Source: Mesostigma viride (lineage: Eukaryota; Streptophyta; Mesostigmatophyceae; Mesostigmatales; Mesostigmataceae). From it: a stretch of 41,104 nucleotides of DNA. Of the stretch, positions 1-9,180 are shown piece by piece. The notes beneath the pieces were generated by a model. That model did no database searches. It saw nothing but the letters and a program-made list of their open reading frames with translations, and was not told the DNA's origin. The number at the start of each line of letters is the position of its first letter. The first letter of the stretch is position 1. Both the position numbers and the translations under genes were made by a program. The stretch is taken from the NCBI GenBank assembly GCA_009746045.1, contig RPFO01002046.1, positions 1-41,104 of the forward strand. Direction: 5' to 3'.

Positions 1-242
1 TGCACCGTGATGAATGTCTATTCGACACCACTAGTGATGCTGACCTGTCATTTGTGCCAGCCGTTAGATTGTCGCCAAGGGTAGTGCCGACCCCATGCCG
101 CCGTGCATGATTTTAGGGTTGGCAACTCCACGAACTCTCCCCTTTTCCTTGCTAGCAAGTGACAATGTAGCAATTTAGGCTAATGGCTGCCCGATGGCAA
201 GGGCAATGCCATAGCCGTGCTGCCAATATGCGTTAATTAATT
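1..242. other. Left flank without recognisable gene
   Basis: No convincing open reading frame or RNA gene is seen here. The stretch lies downstream of the 3' end of the minus-strand coiled-coil gene and may be viral intergenic DNA or host DNA; I cannot place the boundary. Confidence 0.4.
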
Positions 243-416
243 CTAATGAATTACGTCAATTATCATGTTGACCAAGTAACGCATTATACATATTTTAAAC
301 AGTTCCAAGTTACCCTTGTCAGATGTGTCGTAATTTGCTCTCAACGTGGCGAGCTCCTCTTCTGCACGTTCGTTCTTTTTTTCATACTCGCGCAACAAGG
401 AAGACAATCGCTGTTC
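243..416 (-). pseudogene. Detached 3' fragment of the long coiled-coil gene
   Basis: The minus-strand frame from 416 to 243 reads a charged, heptad-like stretch (for example QRLSSLLREYEKKNERAEEE) and then a short hydrophobic tail ending in a stop at 243. It is in the same phase as the coiled-coil frame that is interrupted at 2381: removing 417-2380 leaves a continuous frame with a shared glutamate codon (plus-strand TTC at 414-416 and again at 2378-2380). I infer that this is the C-terminal end of the 2381-5686 gene, separated by the insertion. The last 17 or so residues are AT-rich and could be read-through into other DNA. Confidence 0.7.
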
Positions 417-997
417 ATGTCCCACGTAGCTCCCACAAAAACCAGCATCTTCATTAAAACAATAAGTGGAAGCATACATGTGACACTAATTGACATGCCC
501 GGAGGCACGCCGTTCAAGGCCCTTTCATGAAGTACGTTGCCCTAGAGGCAACCAAGACAAGGGTGGGTGGGTGGGGAGCAAAGAAAGAGGCCGACAAAAC
601 CAGCCAGAGCGGCTTTTAGTCGCAAAACCTCCCTTATCCCTAGCTAACTGACGTCATTAAACCCTTATGTTTAGTGGATGCTAGTAAGACGCTAACCGTA
701 CAGACCGGGGGTAGAATATCCCGAATCTGCACGGCTAGTATTAAATAATGCGTAGGTTGTTCTTTTCAGGGGCACTGCACCTCACGCCCCGTTCCGCCCG
801 GGTATAATCAACCCAAGCGCGGAACGCACATTTTATTTAATTCATTTTTCAACCATGCACTATATTGCATCTACTAATCACAAAAGCTCTAGCCAAACAG
901 CTACGAGTAAACACTGCGACCTATAAGCCGCTCATCCAGCGGCCTCTTGTTCCCGCATTCACGTATAGAAGAAACTCCGTTCAAAGAACCCCGATTC
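417..997. repeat. Short copy of the inserted unit (segments A and B)
   Basis: Segment A (417-542) matches 998-1122 with one T missing in the second copy. Segment B (576-997) matches 1959-2380 at a constant offset of 1,383 bases with no difference noticed. Between them lie only 33 bases of G-rich filler, so this copy looks internally deleted relative to the long one. A short plus-strand reading frame beginning at 417 recurs at 998. Confidence 0.85.
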
Positions 998-2380
998 ATG
1001 TCCCACGTAGCTCCCACAAAAACCAGCATCTTCATTAAAACAATAAGTGGAAGCATACATGTGACACTAATTGACATGCCCGGAGGCACGCCGTTCAAGG
1101 CCCTTCATGAAGTACGTTGCCCAATCACCCCCGCCCTGGCTTTCCCTTGAAGCCGCACTCCACCTTGCTCGTTGTCACAAGTGACCGCCCTGCCGCAAAA
1201 CGGGAGCCCCCCACATCGGGAGGCGTGTGCCCGGCGGCTGTGGATGCATGGCCAGGCCCAAAAAGGCCCAGCGCATTTGCACTGCGATTGCGCACGGCCA
1301 GCCTATCATGACCCCTCTCGGGGCCCCGAGTCGGTACCGCTATGGCCGTCTCCCCATAGACCCGGGGTGCTTCGAGAAAAAACGTGGACCTAGCCCAGGC
1401 CCCGCCAGCCCGGATGCCCGAGGCCACAGCCCCAGGCACCTGGCTGAACGAGAGTCCGTTCAGCCAAGACCGCATTCCCCCCCGAGGTTTCTATGCGTGG
1501 GGAAAAAATTTCTAGCTTAGACGCTTTTCCCATCGCCGTCCCCAGCCCCAACCACCCCCCCCTCGGCGGAAGGCAATTGCAAAGTTTGCTGGCCAGCAGC
1601 AATTTCCGAAGAAAAAGCCGCAGGCCGCGGACCGAGACACGGGTCGCCAGTGCCAGCCATCCGGCTCCAACCCGGGGTGCAAGCATCCCCAGGTACGGAG
1701 CACCAGCTCGCGCACTGGGCCGACCAAGCGACAGTTGAGCACCTGTCACGGCATCCGGCCCACCAAAGACCCCAAGCTGGGGAAAAGGTGCGGACCGGAG
1801 GTAATCTTTTTCTTTTCTTTTAGTTAACCGGGCGAGGAACTACGCCTGGCCGGTTAACAACTGGAAGTCTCACCACTGGCCAAGTGGCCAGTGCAACCAG
1901 TGCTTTTGGGATTTTGCTCCGCAGCACCCATAGCTGCGGCTGCCGCCGCAACGACAACGAGCAAAGAAAGAGGCCGACAAAACCAGCCAGAGCGGCTTTT
2001 AGTCGCAAAACCTCCCTTATCCCTAGCTAACTGACGTCATTAAACCCTTATGTTTAGTGGATGCTAGTAAGACGCTAACCGTACAGACCGGGGGTAGAAT
2101 ATCCCGAATCTGCACGGCTAGTATTAAATAATGCGTAGGTTGTTCTTTTCAGGGGCACTGCACCTCACGCCCCGTTCCGCCCGGGTATAATCAACCCAAG
2201 CGCGGAACGCACATTTTATTTAATTCATTTTTCAACCATGCACTATATTGCATCTACTAATCACAAAAGCTCTAGCCAAACAGCTACGAGTAAACACTGC
2301 GACCTATAAGCCGCTCATCCAGCGGCCTCTTGTTCCCGCATTCACGTATAGAAGAAACTCCGTTCAAAGAACCCCGATTC
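998..2380. repeat. Long copy of the inserted unit (A, unique core, B)
   Basis: Segment A (998-1122) is followed by a C/G-rich core (1123-1958) absent from the short copy, then segment B (1959-2380). The core has overlapping open frames on both strands with low-complexity, Arg/Pro/Gly-rich translations that resemble no protein I know, so I annotate no gene in it. Confidence 0.8.
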
Positions 2381-5300
2381 CTTTTTCGCGGTTTCCTGAA
2401 TTGTCGATTTCAATTCGATAATGTTTTGTGACGCCAATTGCAACTCCTTATTCTGTTTCGGAATCACCTCCTGCAGTTGTCGTCGCAATTCGGCATCTAA
2501 TTCGTTTCTTTCTGCAACCACGGCTTGCTTTTCTTCATATAATTGCGCCTTTTCACGTTCTCGTTGCTCTAGTAACTCCTGTACATTGGCCGGGGTCAAA
2601 TTGCGCGCTCTGGCGAGCTCTGTCTTCAGATTTCGTACGTTTTCTGTCGCTTCCTCCAGATTCCTCTGTAACTCGTCGTGTTGTGCGGCATCTTTCTCCA
2701 TCTTTTTCTTGTAGTACCGCAGTCAGATAACTCGTCATGAGCTTCTTGCAACGCGACCGCGATTTTTCCGATTTTTTGGTCGCAGCGTCCAATTCCGCGC
2801 GTTTTGCGCTTAATGTTTCTTTTAATTTTTTAATATGTGAAATTGTTCGGTTGTCTTTGAAGCTTGGTTGCACGTTAAGAGAGTTTGCTGTCTGCCTTTC
2901 AAGTTCATCTTCTATAGCGTTAAGTTCACTTTTCAAGCCCTGGTTTTTTTCGCCAGCCTCCCGTAACCACTGTCGTGTTTGTTCATATTTAATCTCGGAG
3001 TTGTGATATTGACGGTTAGTTTCGTCCAGTTGGCGTTTAAAGTATCCAAGTGAAGCAAGCGCGTCAGAGTTTGCTAGTTGTTGATTTCCGAGTTGTGACG
3101 CTAGTTCGCGTTGTGTTTGGATGGCACGGTTCAGCTCATTTTGCGCAGTCGCAATTATCGCATCTTTTGCGGTAGTGACCTCCGATAGTTGTGTTCTGGA
3201 GTTTTCTAACTGGGTGGCTAAGTCGTCTCTTTCCCGTGTCACTTCCGACACGAGAGCAGACGTTTGCTCCAACTGGGTCTGCTGATCTCCGTGTTTGACA
3301 ATTAAATCCTCTAATCGTCGCCGTTCAGAGGTGGTCAACTCTACGTTGCCTGTGCGTTCTTTGGCCTTTTTAGTCAAAGCGCGGATCTGTTTTTCATATT
3401 CTCTCATCCGGGCAGCTATCTTTTCTTTTGCTCTAGACTCTGACTCGATCCGCTCGTTAGCTAATTCCAGGCGGGCACGCGTGCTTTCAAATTCGCTATT
3501 CTGGGTACCCAATGTTTTCTTGAGCTTCTTTATTTCACCTTGATTCCTTTTCGCGGATTCCTCGGCGGCTTCAAACCGGGATTGTAAGTTCTTCAAGGAT
3601 TCCGATTGTGCTTTGGCCGCACGTTCCAGCTGGCTGATCAGTTTGTCACGCGCGGCTAATTCTGATATCATATTCGCGTGTTCTGTCTCGAGCGTCGTCA
3701 ATTTGCCGGCCCGGCTTCGAAGCTGGGATATTTCCTCCTCTGTTGAAACCCTTTCTGCTTGTGTTTGAAGCTCTCGTCTTAGGTCGCTGATAGTTGCTTC
3801 CAATGTCTCTCGATCTCGTGTCAGATTGGCGTTCTTTTCAGTTTCTGACTTCATTCGTTCGCGTAGTTGCCCGAGTTGTATAAGACCAGTACTCAACATT
3901 CCCTCTAATTGTCCCGCGCGATTCTCGGATTCTAGTTTTTCCTTCGCTGTCCGTTGTATAAAGGCGTCTTTCTCTTGAAGTGCGCGCAAACGTTCCTCGA
4001 GGTCCGCTTCCAGCTGGTCACGTTCACGGGCCACGATATCTAGGCGCGTTTTGTCTTTGATCCACTGGTTCGTCACCTTGTTGTACTCTTCCAGAACCCG
4101 GAGTTGGCCATCTAGATACGCGTTTCCAACAGGATATTTTGTAGAATCGTCAACACCGTATTCGCGTTTTATGTCACGAATTGCTTTCTCGGCGTCGCTC
4201 GCTTTCTCTTGTAAATCATTAACATCCTCTGGGGATGTCGGAAGATCGCGTGGTCGCGAGTGCAAGAACTCTTCGACTATCACGTCGACCGCTCGTGTAG
4301 CGCGTTCAATTCGCGTTACATATTCAATCAAGTCCGCGCGAATTTTTGAGAGATCGCTATTTGTCGCATCCTCGTTCAATAACTTGATCCTCAATTCGTT
4401 GATTTCTTTTTCGAACTCAACTCGTTTTGCTTCTGATAATGCTTTAACCTCCGCCAACCGCGAATCGCTCTTCTTCTTGGCCTCCTCGAGTTTTGCCGTC
4501 GACGCGGCTTTCAGCTCCTCTGTTTTCCGCAGTTCGGACTGCAATTTTCTTTCCGTGTCTAAACGACTCGCCTTTTCGGCCGCCAATTGGGCTGCGTGAG
4601 CCTTTACCGTTTCTTCGATCAGCCCTCCGAGTATTTCTTTTTCACTCTCCATCTTCTCCGTCGCTCTACGTTGCTCCTCGATCTTCTGGGCCTGTTGTGA
4701 AATCATACTGGCGTTGTCCCGCGTTAGGTATAGTTGACGACGCAATACGTCTAAGTCGCGCCTGGCGTTGCCAATGAAACTCGTGATACCCAGTGCGCGG
4801 AACGCTTCTCCGTCGTATGTGTTAATCAAATTTTCGAGTTTTTCAATAGACTCTTCCATCGCGTTCTTTTCCAAAACGCGTCTGGATCGGACAATTTGTC
4901 AACAATTTCCGCGCGTGCCTCGAGCACCGATTTCATGAGCTCGCTAGCAGTATCTTGCTGTGACACGCGATCCGCAAGCTGTTTTTGTGCATTTCGGAGT
5001 TCACTGCGCGCCCTTTCCTCGATATCCTGTAGCTGTCTGTACGGTTCAGAACTTACCGCTGTTTTGGGATCGCGCAATTGATCCATTAGAAGCGAGAGTT
5101 CGTTTTGTACATCTCGAAGTTTTTGGGTACTTTCTTCTTCGATCGCTTGTAGGTCCTTATAAACCTTGGAATCGACGATTACCTTCGGATCCTTGAGTTT
5201 CGCTATCAGATCGTTGCGCTCCGCTTCCAATCGGGAGTGGTCGTTACGCAGCTTGATGACCCTGTCATCCATCACCGATTGCGCGTCGGCTAGTTGTATC

Positions 5301-5686
5301 CGGAATTCAGCCTCTGCTTCGGCCGCTGCTTTTTTGTACTCACGTTTCATGTTCTCTATTTTGGCTTGTAATTTTGCCTCCCGGTCGTGAATAAACCTCG
5401 CGGTAACGTCATCCACCCTTTTACCGCGGTCACCAAACTCGTCTGCGACACGTTTCCGGTCAGCGGATGCCCATATTTTTGAACCCGCGTCCTTCATGCC
5501 CTGAAATAATCCTCGCAGCAAACCCCATCCAACGGCGGGTGGAGCAGCGCTTGGCGCAGACGAGTCGGACACGAACTCGTGGGTAAGTCTCCTGGGATCT
5601 AGCCACGGATCGTACGCCTGCAAACCCGACACGACACCTTGCAAAGATACGTCTATCGACGGACGAAAAAGGAGGTACGCGTCCAT
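2381..5686 (-). pseudogene. Long coiled-coil protein, frame-broken and interrupted
   Basis: The start chosen is the ATG at 5686 (an in-frame GTG lies at 5695). The first ~60 residues are not coiled coil; the rest is strongly heptad-like, rich in Glu, Lys, Arg, Leu and Gln. Early in the coil there are repeats of about 38 residues marked by L(K/R/S)DP, seen at LKDPK, LRDPK and LSDPD. Two single-base breaks divide it: at the T4 run 4867-4870 (A4 on the coding strand; one base seems missing) and at the T5 run 2703-2707 (one base extra). The frame then meets the insertion at 2380 and resumes at 416. The intact protein would be about 1,150 residues. A structural or scaffold role is a guess; long coiled coils are common in large DNA viruses and have no diagnostic function. 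The breaks may be decay or sequencing errors. Confidence 0.75.
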
Positions 5687-5724
5687 GCCATACACTATTC
5701 TCCTAACATTATTGCGTCGATGGA

Positions 5725-6237
5725 ATGCGCCCTTGTGTCTACTGTTCTCGAGCCATGTCGCGGTGTTGTGACGAATCCTACGTCCACGGGGTGTGTCGCA
5801 GATGCGAGGTGAGTTTCCTTCGCGGCATGAGGAAGTTTGAAGGTTTCAAGGCGGCGTGTGAAGAAGTCGGCGTGGACGTGCGGACCGGGTGTAAGTGCGT
5901 GCTGAGACATTTCGCTCGTTCCGGCGGGAGAACCGTGGACGATTTCGCCAATATCGCGACGAGAGTTCTCGTGTCGGGAGACGCCGAGATGTTGGGAGAA
6001 ATCGTCCGCATGTACGACCGCGGGGATCGATACTTTGAGATGGTGGACGACATCGACGTGTTTGCCTTGTGTCGTATGGTGGCGGACGGGCAGAGACGCG
6101 CAGAGGCGTCCGAGTTGGCACGAGCGTGCGCAGAACGCGCTCGTTCCGCGAAAGCTCGGTCCTTGTACGATCTGTGTAAAATGCAGTTGTCCACGGGGGA
6201 CATCGCCCGCGTGAGGCGATCGTTCGTGATGCCTTGA
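5725..6237 (+). CDS. Cys-rich N-terminus hypothetical protein
   Basis: A 170-residue protein whose first 60 residues carry seven cysteines (CVYCSRAMSRCC, CRRCE, then CKC), a pattern that could bind zinc. The remainder is helical and Ala/Arg-rich with no motif I recognise. It is divergent from the coiled-coil gene starting at 5686, with under 40 bases between starts; TACACTATTC lies in that gap and could serve as shared promoter. Its stop is followed 28 bases later by the next plus-strand gene. Confidence 0.65.
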   Translation: MRPCVYCSRAMSRCCDESYVHGVCRRCEVSFLRGMRKFEGFKAACEEVGVDVRTGCKCVLRHFARSGGRTVDDFANIATRVLVSGDAEMLGEIVRMYDRGDRYFEMVDDIDVFALCRMVADGQRRAEASELARACAERARSAKARSLYDLCKMQLSTGDIARVRRSFVMP

Positions 6238-6265
6238 ATGTCGTTATTTTCAAAGACAATGATAA

Positions 6266-6499
6266 ATGTCTCAGTTTGGCGTTGTGCTCGTGGAGGCGTT
6301 GGTGGTGGCCGCGGCTATGGCAGGGATCATGACGGTGGTCCACTCGATACACATGCAGCACGACGAGGAGAGGGCGATGACTCACACCGGCATCCTCGTG
6401 CAGGTGGCGGCCTCGGCTGCCGTCCTTCACGTGTTGCTGGAGATGATCGGGTGGAATCGGAAGTTCTGCATGCGTCTCAGGAACACGGGGCGGGGATGA
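6266..6499 (+). CDS. Small membrane protein, two hydrophobic segments
   Basis: A 77-residue protein with two hydrophobic segments (about residues 5-27 and 43-61), the second around GILVQVAASAAVLHVLLEMI, and a basic C-terminus. The ATG at 6266 was preferred over an overlapping frame from 6238 because only this frame gives membrane-segment composition. It ends inside a hairpin shared with the convergent gene. Small two-span proteins are frequent in giant-virus inner membranes; that role is inferred. Confidence 0.6.
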   Translation: MSQFGVVLVEALVVAAAMAGIMTVVHSIHMQHDEERAMTHTGILVQVAASAAVLHVLLEMIGWNRKFCMRLRNTGRG

Positions 6500-6518
6500 C
6501 GAAGGCTTAGCCCTTCGT
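6499..6518. terminator. Hairpin at convergent gene ends
   Basis: ACGAAGG (6499-6505) and CCTTCGT (6512-6518) form a perfect 7-bp stem with a 6-base loop. The stop codons of the converging genes (6497-6499 plus, 6507-6509 minus) lie at and in it, as expected of a bidirectional 3'-end signal. Confidence 0.55.
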
Positions 6519-6822
6519 GGTCGACATAATGACAAAATAGACAACCGTAACAACGATGCCAAAAACAATAGATAAGGCAAGGGTTCCGTAACGCTTTGCT
6601 TTATTGTCGTCTTTGTTCAATGTATTGAACAAAGCCACCGAGCTAACCACGGTATTGTATCCAAGTAAAGCGCTCAACATCAAAGCGAACGTAGGGATCA
6701 TTGTCCCATCGGTTCGGATGATTCCGGTTTTCTTTTCACTGTTTTTGAAGGGCATTAGCAGTAGCAACCGACACCTTATCGGCGACTTGAACAGGTACTT
6801 TGATGGCATCTTCAAGCCCCAT
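6507..6822 (-). CDS. Small membrane protein with one frame break
   Basis: The C-terminal 80 residues contain two hydrophobic segments (around MIPTFALMLSALLGYNTVV and GTLALSIVFGIVVTVVYFV) separated by a charged turn with NKDDNKAK. The likely start is the ATG at 6822, just downstream of a TATATA element (plus strand 6832-6837). From that ATG the frame gives a plausible N-terminus (MGLEDAIKVPVQ) but hits a stop unless one base is removed from the T5 run at 6742-6746. Without the break the protein would be about 104 residues. An in-frame ATG at 6809 or 6755 could instead start the downstream frame. Confidence 0.6.
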
Positions 6823-6862
6823 GGTAACTCGTATATAATTATGTCAAGAAAATATATTCGCA
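6823..6862. promoter_or_regulatory. Divergent AT-rich promoter region
   Basis: The 40 bases between the start at 6822 (minus) and the start at 6863 (plus) contain GTATATAATTATG and AATATATTC, giving a TATA-like element close to each start codon. Confidence 0.5.
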
Positions 6863-7117
6863 ATGTCCCAAGTGCCACTTCATCTCCAATGCACGAAGAG
6901 TGACGGGTCGTGCGTGTACGTGGACGGACGCCGTCCACATGTCGTCATCGACGCGCCGTACCTTCGAGAAGAAGAAACTACAAAGGACAAAGCCGCCTTC
7001 TGCGGCGCCTGTCTCCTGTTCCTCTTCCTCGCTCTGTTTTTCATCGCCCTGCTGACCCCGGACCCGCCCGCTCTCGTTGCCGCTCCTGCTCCCTTGCAAC
7101 CGAGCCTTGTCGGCTAA
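6863..7117 (+). CDS. Single-pass membrane protein
   Basis: An 84-residue protein with an N-terminal soluble part containing two cysteines, one strong hydrophobic segment (about residues 48-66, ACLLFLFLALFFIALL) and a Pro/Ala-rich tail. The start is supported by TATATTCGCA directly upstream. It ends one base before the start of the next plus-strand gene at 7119, suggesting co-expression. No family recognised. Confidence 0.6.
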   Translation: MSQVPLHLQCTKSDGSCVYVDGRRPHVVIDAPYLREEETTKDKAAFCGACLLFLFLALFFIALLTPDPPALVAAPAPLQPSLVG

Positions 7118-7118
7118 C

Positions 7119-7544
7119 ATGGCGTATTTCGGATGCGACAAGCCCGAGTTCGTGATGAAACGAGAAAGGGAGGAGTTGGACGCGCAGAGGAGAAAAGTCG
7201 TCCGCATGGCAAGGATCGCGCAATTAGAAGCCGTCGACGATCAGAAGAGAGGCGGGTGCGGCCTGTGCCACTCTGCCGACGTCATGGACGGGTGGAAGTT
7301 CGTCGGATACTGGCTCATGAAGGTGGCGCTTGAGACGCCTCCTCATCCGTGGATCATCGTGTGCGCAAAGTGTTATGGCGAGAGGTTCGGGACGGGGAGG
7401 AACGAGTCGGAGATGATGAAAGTGATGAAAAACGCGCCTTCCTCGCACCTCGTGTATCACATGACGATCAACAAGGGTGCCACGTTCGCGATGAACCGCG
7501 TGGAGCCTCTTACTCGTCCCAATGAGCGTACGCAAACACTTTGA
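7119..7544 (+). CDS. Two-CxxC putative zinc-binding protein
   Basis: A 141-residue protein. The ATG at 7119 (MAYFGCDK) is preferred over an in-frame ATG at 7077, which lies within the preceding gene. It has a charged helix, then GCGLC and VCAKC pairs about 45 residues apart, the spacing of a possible zinc-binding site. The 3' end overlaps the convergent minus-strand gene by 35 bases. The role is unknown; DNA or RNA binding is only a guess. Confidence 0.6.
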   Translation: MAYFGCDKPEFVMKREREELDAQRRKVVRMARIAQLEAVDDQKRGGCGLCHSADVMDGWKFVGYWLMKVALETPPHPWIIVCAKCYGERFGTGRNESEMMKVMKNAPSSHLVYHMTINKGATFAMNRVEPLTRPNERTQTL

Positions 7545-8163
7545 CGGTTCCGTCGTTGTCCGTCACCGTCGTGATCCCCCAAACGCCCATGTCAAAGTGC
7601 TGGATGGTCCGTGTGGGGAAATGGTTCCGGAACCGGTCCGACAACTGGCTCTTTTTGATGGCGTTCATCCAGCTTTTGCTGTTGTACGAATTGTCCAGTA
7701 AGAGAATCCGGTCTTGGCGCTCTTTGGACTCGGTGGCGGGGTCTTTGGTCAGTGTGCCCCAATACGACCCCTCTGTCTGATAAGGGGATACGTCTGATTG
7801 TAAAGAAACATCATTTACTATAATAAAGCCGCTTGGAGACTCTAACACAAACATGCCATCTCTCGCGTTGATCTCGCTAGGTTCCCGGAGCACTTTCGAC
7901 ACGCGAAACGGGCCAGCGTGAAGTTCATTCGACACGTTTTCGGCTAATTTCATGGTAACCGACGGTCGTTTGTCGCCAGGAACGAAAAGTCCGAGATACG
8001 AACTGGACCCCAGACACGTGTTCTGGTTCCACGTGGCAATCTTGCACGAACCGGTCTGAGGGTCGGGTGGTTCGTTAGATCCCGGCCGCGTAGAGTATAC
8101 GGCCGCCGCCGCCGCGAAAAAGCCGCCCACAATCAATCCCGCCGCCAGAGTTTTCGTCTTCAT
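7510..8163 (-). CDS. Secreted or membrane-anchored hypothetical protein
   Basis: A 217-residue protein with a basic start (MKTKT) followed by an alanine/glycine-rich hydrophobic stretch (LAAGLIVGGFFAAAAAVY), which reads as a signal anchor or signal peptide. The rest is soluble, beta-rich in appearance, with two early cysteines (SCKIATWNQNTC) that could pair. No family recognised. ACATAAGAGA lies directly upstream of the ATG. A lumenal or virion-membrane location is inferred from the N-terminus only. Confidence 0.65.
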   Translation of the reverse strand: MKTKTLAAGLIVGGFFAAAAAVYSTRPGSNEPPDPQTGSCKIATWNQNTCLGSSSYLGLFVPGDKRPSVTMKLAENVSNELHAGPFRVSKVLREPSEINARDGMFVLESPSGFIIVNDVSLQSDVSPYQTEGSYWGTLTKDPATESKERQDRILLLDNSYNSKSWMNAIKKSQLSDRFRNHFPTRTIQHFDMGVWGITTVTDNDGTVKVFAYAHWDE

Positions 8164-8188
8164 TCTCTTATGTACACATCACACAAAA

Positions 8189-8665
8189 TTAGCCCTCCTT
8201 CACGAACGGCGACGCGTGGCCAGACTGTACCATTATATCATTCACGTTCACGTTGTCTACTTCGAGAGTCCCCAATACCCGGCCAAACGCGTCGTTCCGA
8301 TGGCATCGAACCGTGATCAGTCGCGTGTTCGTGTCTACTACTTGTTGCACTTGTTCCGCGGTCAACGAGAAGTCGGAAGAGTCGAATCTCGCGTTCGTGG
8401 TCAATTGTATCAACGCGTTTCTCGCCAAACACGCGCGCTTTTTAGTGTCTTCGCGGTTCCATTCGAATAAGCGGGGGTTCATTTCGGGCGCGTTGATGCC
8501 TATCAGCCGAACTGTAAACTTGACGGGCATCGTAGACCACGGCAGGAGAGCGGCCACTCGGACCGTGTCTCCGTCATAACAACTAACTATTTTGCATGAC
8601 AACACCATCCCATCAAACGAGAACGGAGAGATATCGGAATCCTTGATATTCACGAGAGCATCCAT
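8189..8665 (-). CDS. Staphylococcal nuclease-like (SNase fold) protein
   Basis: A 158-residue protein covering one full SNase-type domain. It shows CYDGDTVRV (Asp31, Asp33), VRLIGINAPE (Arg53, Glu61) and FGRVLG (Arg129), matching the positions of the family's catalytic Arg-Glu-Arg triad. In the metal-binding positions, Asp33 is kept, while the family's usual Asp-Thr before Pro-Glu is Asn58-Ala59, a change also found in eukaryotic Tudor-SN-like and some bacterial members. It would cleave nucleic acid phosphodiester bonds if active; calcium dependence is uncertain given the substitution. No signal peptide is visible, so it probably acts inside the cell or virion. It is the middle of three closely spaced minus-strand genes. 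Confidence 0.85.
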   Translation of the reverse strand: MDALVNIKDSDISPFSFDGMVLSCKIVSCYDGDTVRVAALLPWSTMPVKFTVRLIGINAPEMNPRLFEWNREDTKKRACLARNALIQLTTNARFDSSDFSLTAEQVQQVVDTNTRLITVRCHRNDAFGRVLGTLEVDNVNVNDIMVQSGHASPFVKEG

Positions 8666-8667
8666 GA

Positions 8668-9144
8668 TTACTTATTCGACTTTCGATAATTCTTTGAACG
8701 AGAACCGTTTCTGCGAATGCGCTTCTGATTGGCGGCGTCGTTCGTCTTCTTGTGCTTTCTTCCCGTCGCGGGATCGACCTCCCCGTCCGAACCATCTTCG
8801 TCCGCCGGCCTCTTGGGACTTGGCGTGTCTGGCTCGGTCTGGGACGAGGACGTCGCAGACGAGGGCTTTTCTGCCGGCTTCGAGGAAGGCTCTGCTTTCA
8901 CGACCGGGGTGGACGCGCTGCTGGTGGTCGAGACCCGGTCACGGAAATAGGGATCGACGACATAAACAGGGCGTATCGGCATCAAGATGGCCGTCTTCTC
9001 GGGGCGGTACGCGCGCCCACCGCGTTTTGCGCGAGTAGACGCTTTCATCTTTCGCAAATGAGTCGAACACTTGGACTTGGATGACACGCGCTTACATCGC
9101 ATCCCTGTCCGAGTCATGGCACAACAACGGATCGTGGCGACCAT
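8668..9144 (-). CDS. Zinc-knuckle protein with basic disordered tail
   Basis: A 158-residue protein. Residues 7-29 carry a C-x6-7-C-x8-C-x2-H arrangement (RCCAMTRTGMRCKR then CSTH), the short Cys/His module seen in many giant-virus, phage and plant proteins. The middle is basic; the C-terminal half is Ser/Pro/Lys-rich and probably disordered, ending in a strongly basic tail (RIRRNGSRSKNYRKSNK), consistent with nucleic-acid binding. The start at 9144 is preceded by a TTTATATG element. It abuts the nuclease gene (2 bases between). Confidence 0.65.
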   Translation of the reverse strand: MVATIRCCAMTRTGMRCKRVSSKSKCSTHLRKMKASTRAKRGGRAYRPEKTAILMPIRPVYVVDPYFRDRVSTTSSASTPVVKAEPSSKPAEKPSSATSSSQTEPDTPSPKRPADEDGSDGEVDPATGRKHKKTNDAANQKRIRRNGSRSKNYRKSNK

Positions 9145-9180
9145 GAAAAAACATATAAACTTCGCGTCGAAAATAAGCGG

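Larger units (their letters stand above)
417..2380. mobile_element. Repetitive insertion interrupting the coiled-coil gene
   Basis: A 1,964-bp block separates two in-phase parts of one coiled-coil gene. It consists of two head-to-tail copies of the same unit: a short copy (417-997) and a long copy (998-2380). Both begin ATGTCCCACG and end CCCCGATTC. The triplet TTC lies immediately left of the block (414-416) and at its right end (2378-2380), consistent with a 3-bp target duplication. No transposase or reverse transcriptase is visible and I see no terminal inverted repeats, so this would be a non-autonomous element of unknown class. Ends on the minus strand are not GT-AG, which argues against a spliceosomal intron. 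Confidence 0.6.

Noticed and set aside
1117-1749. Several overlapping frames in the core of the long element copy
   Set aside because: All are Pro/Arg/Gly/Ser-rich products of C/G-rich sequence on both strands with no recognisable motif.
414-2380. Spliceosomal intron in the coiled-coil gene
   Set aside because: Excision restores the frame, but the minus-strand ends around GAA/TCGGGG and CATGAA do not give GT-AG or AT-AC, and the block is a tandem repeat with a 3-bp duplication.
417-2380. Terminal inverted repeats of the element
   Set aside because: The start (ATGTCCCACG) and the reverse complement of the end (GAATCGGGGT) do not match.
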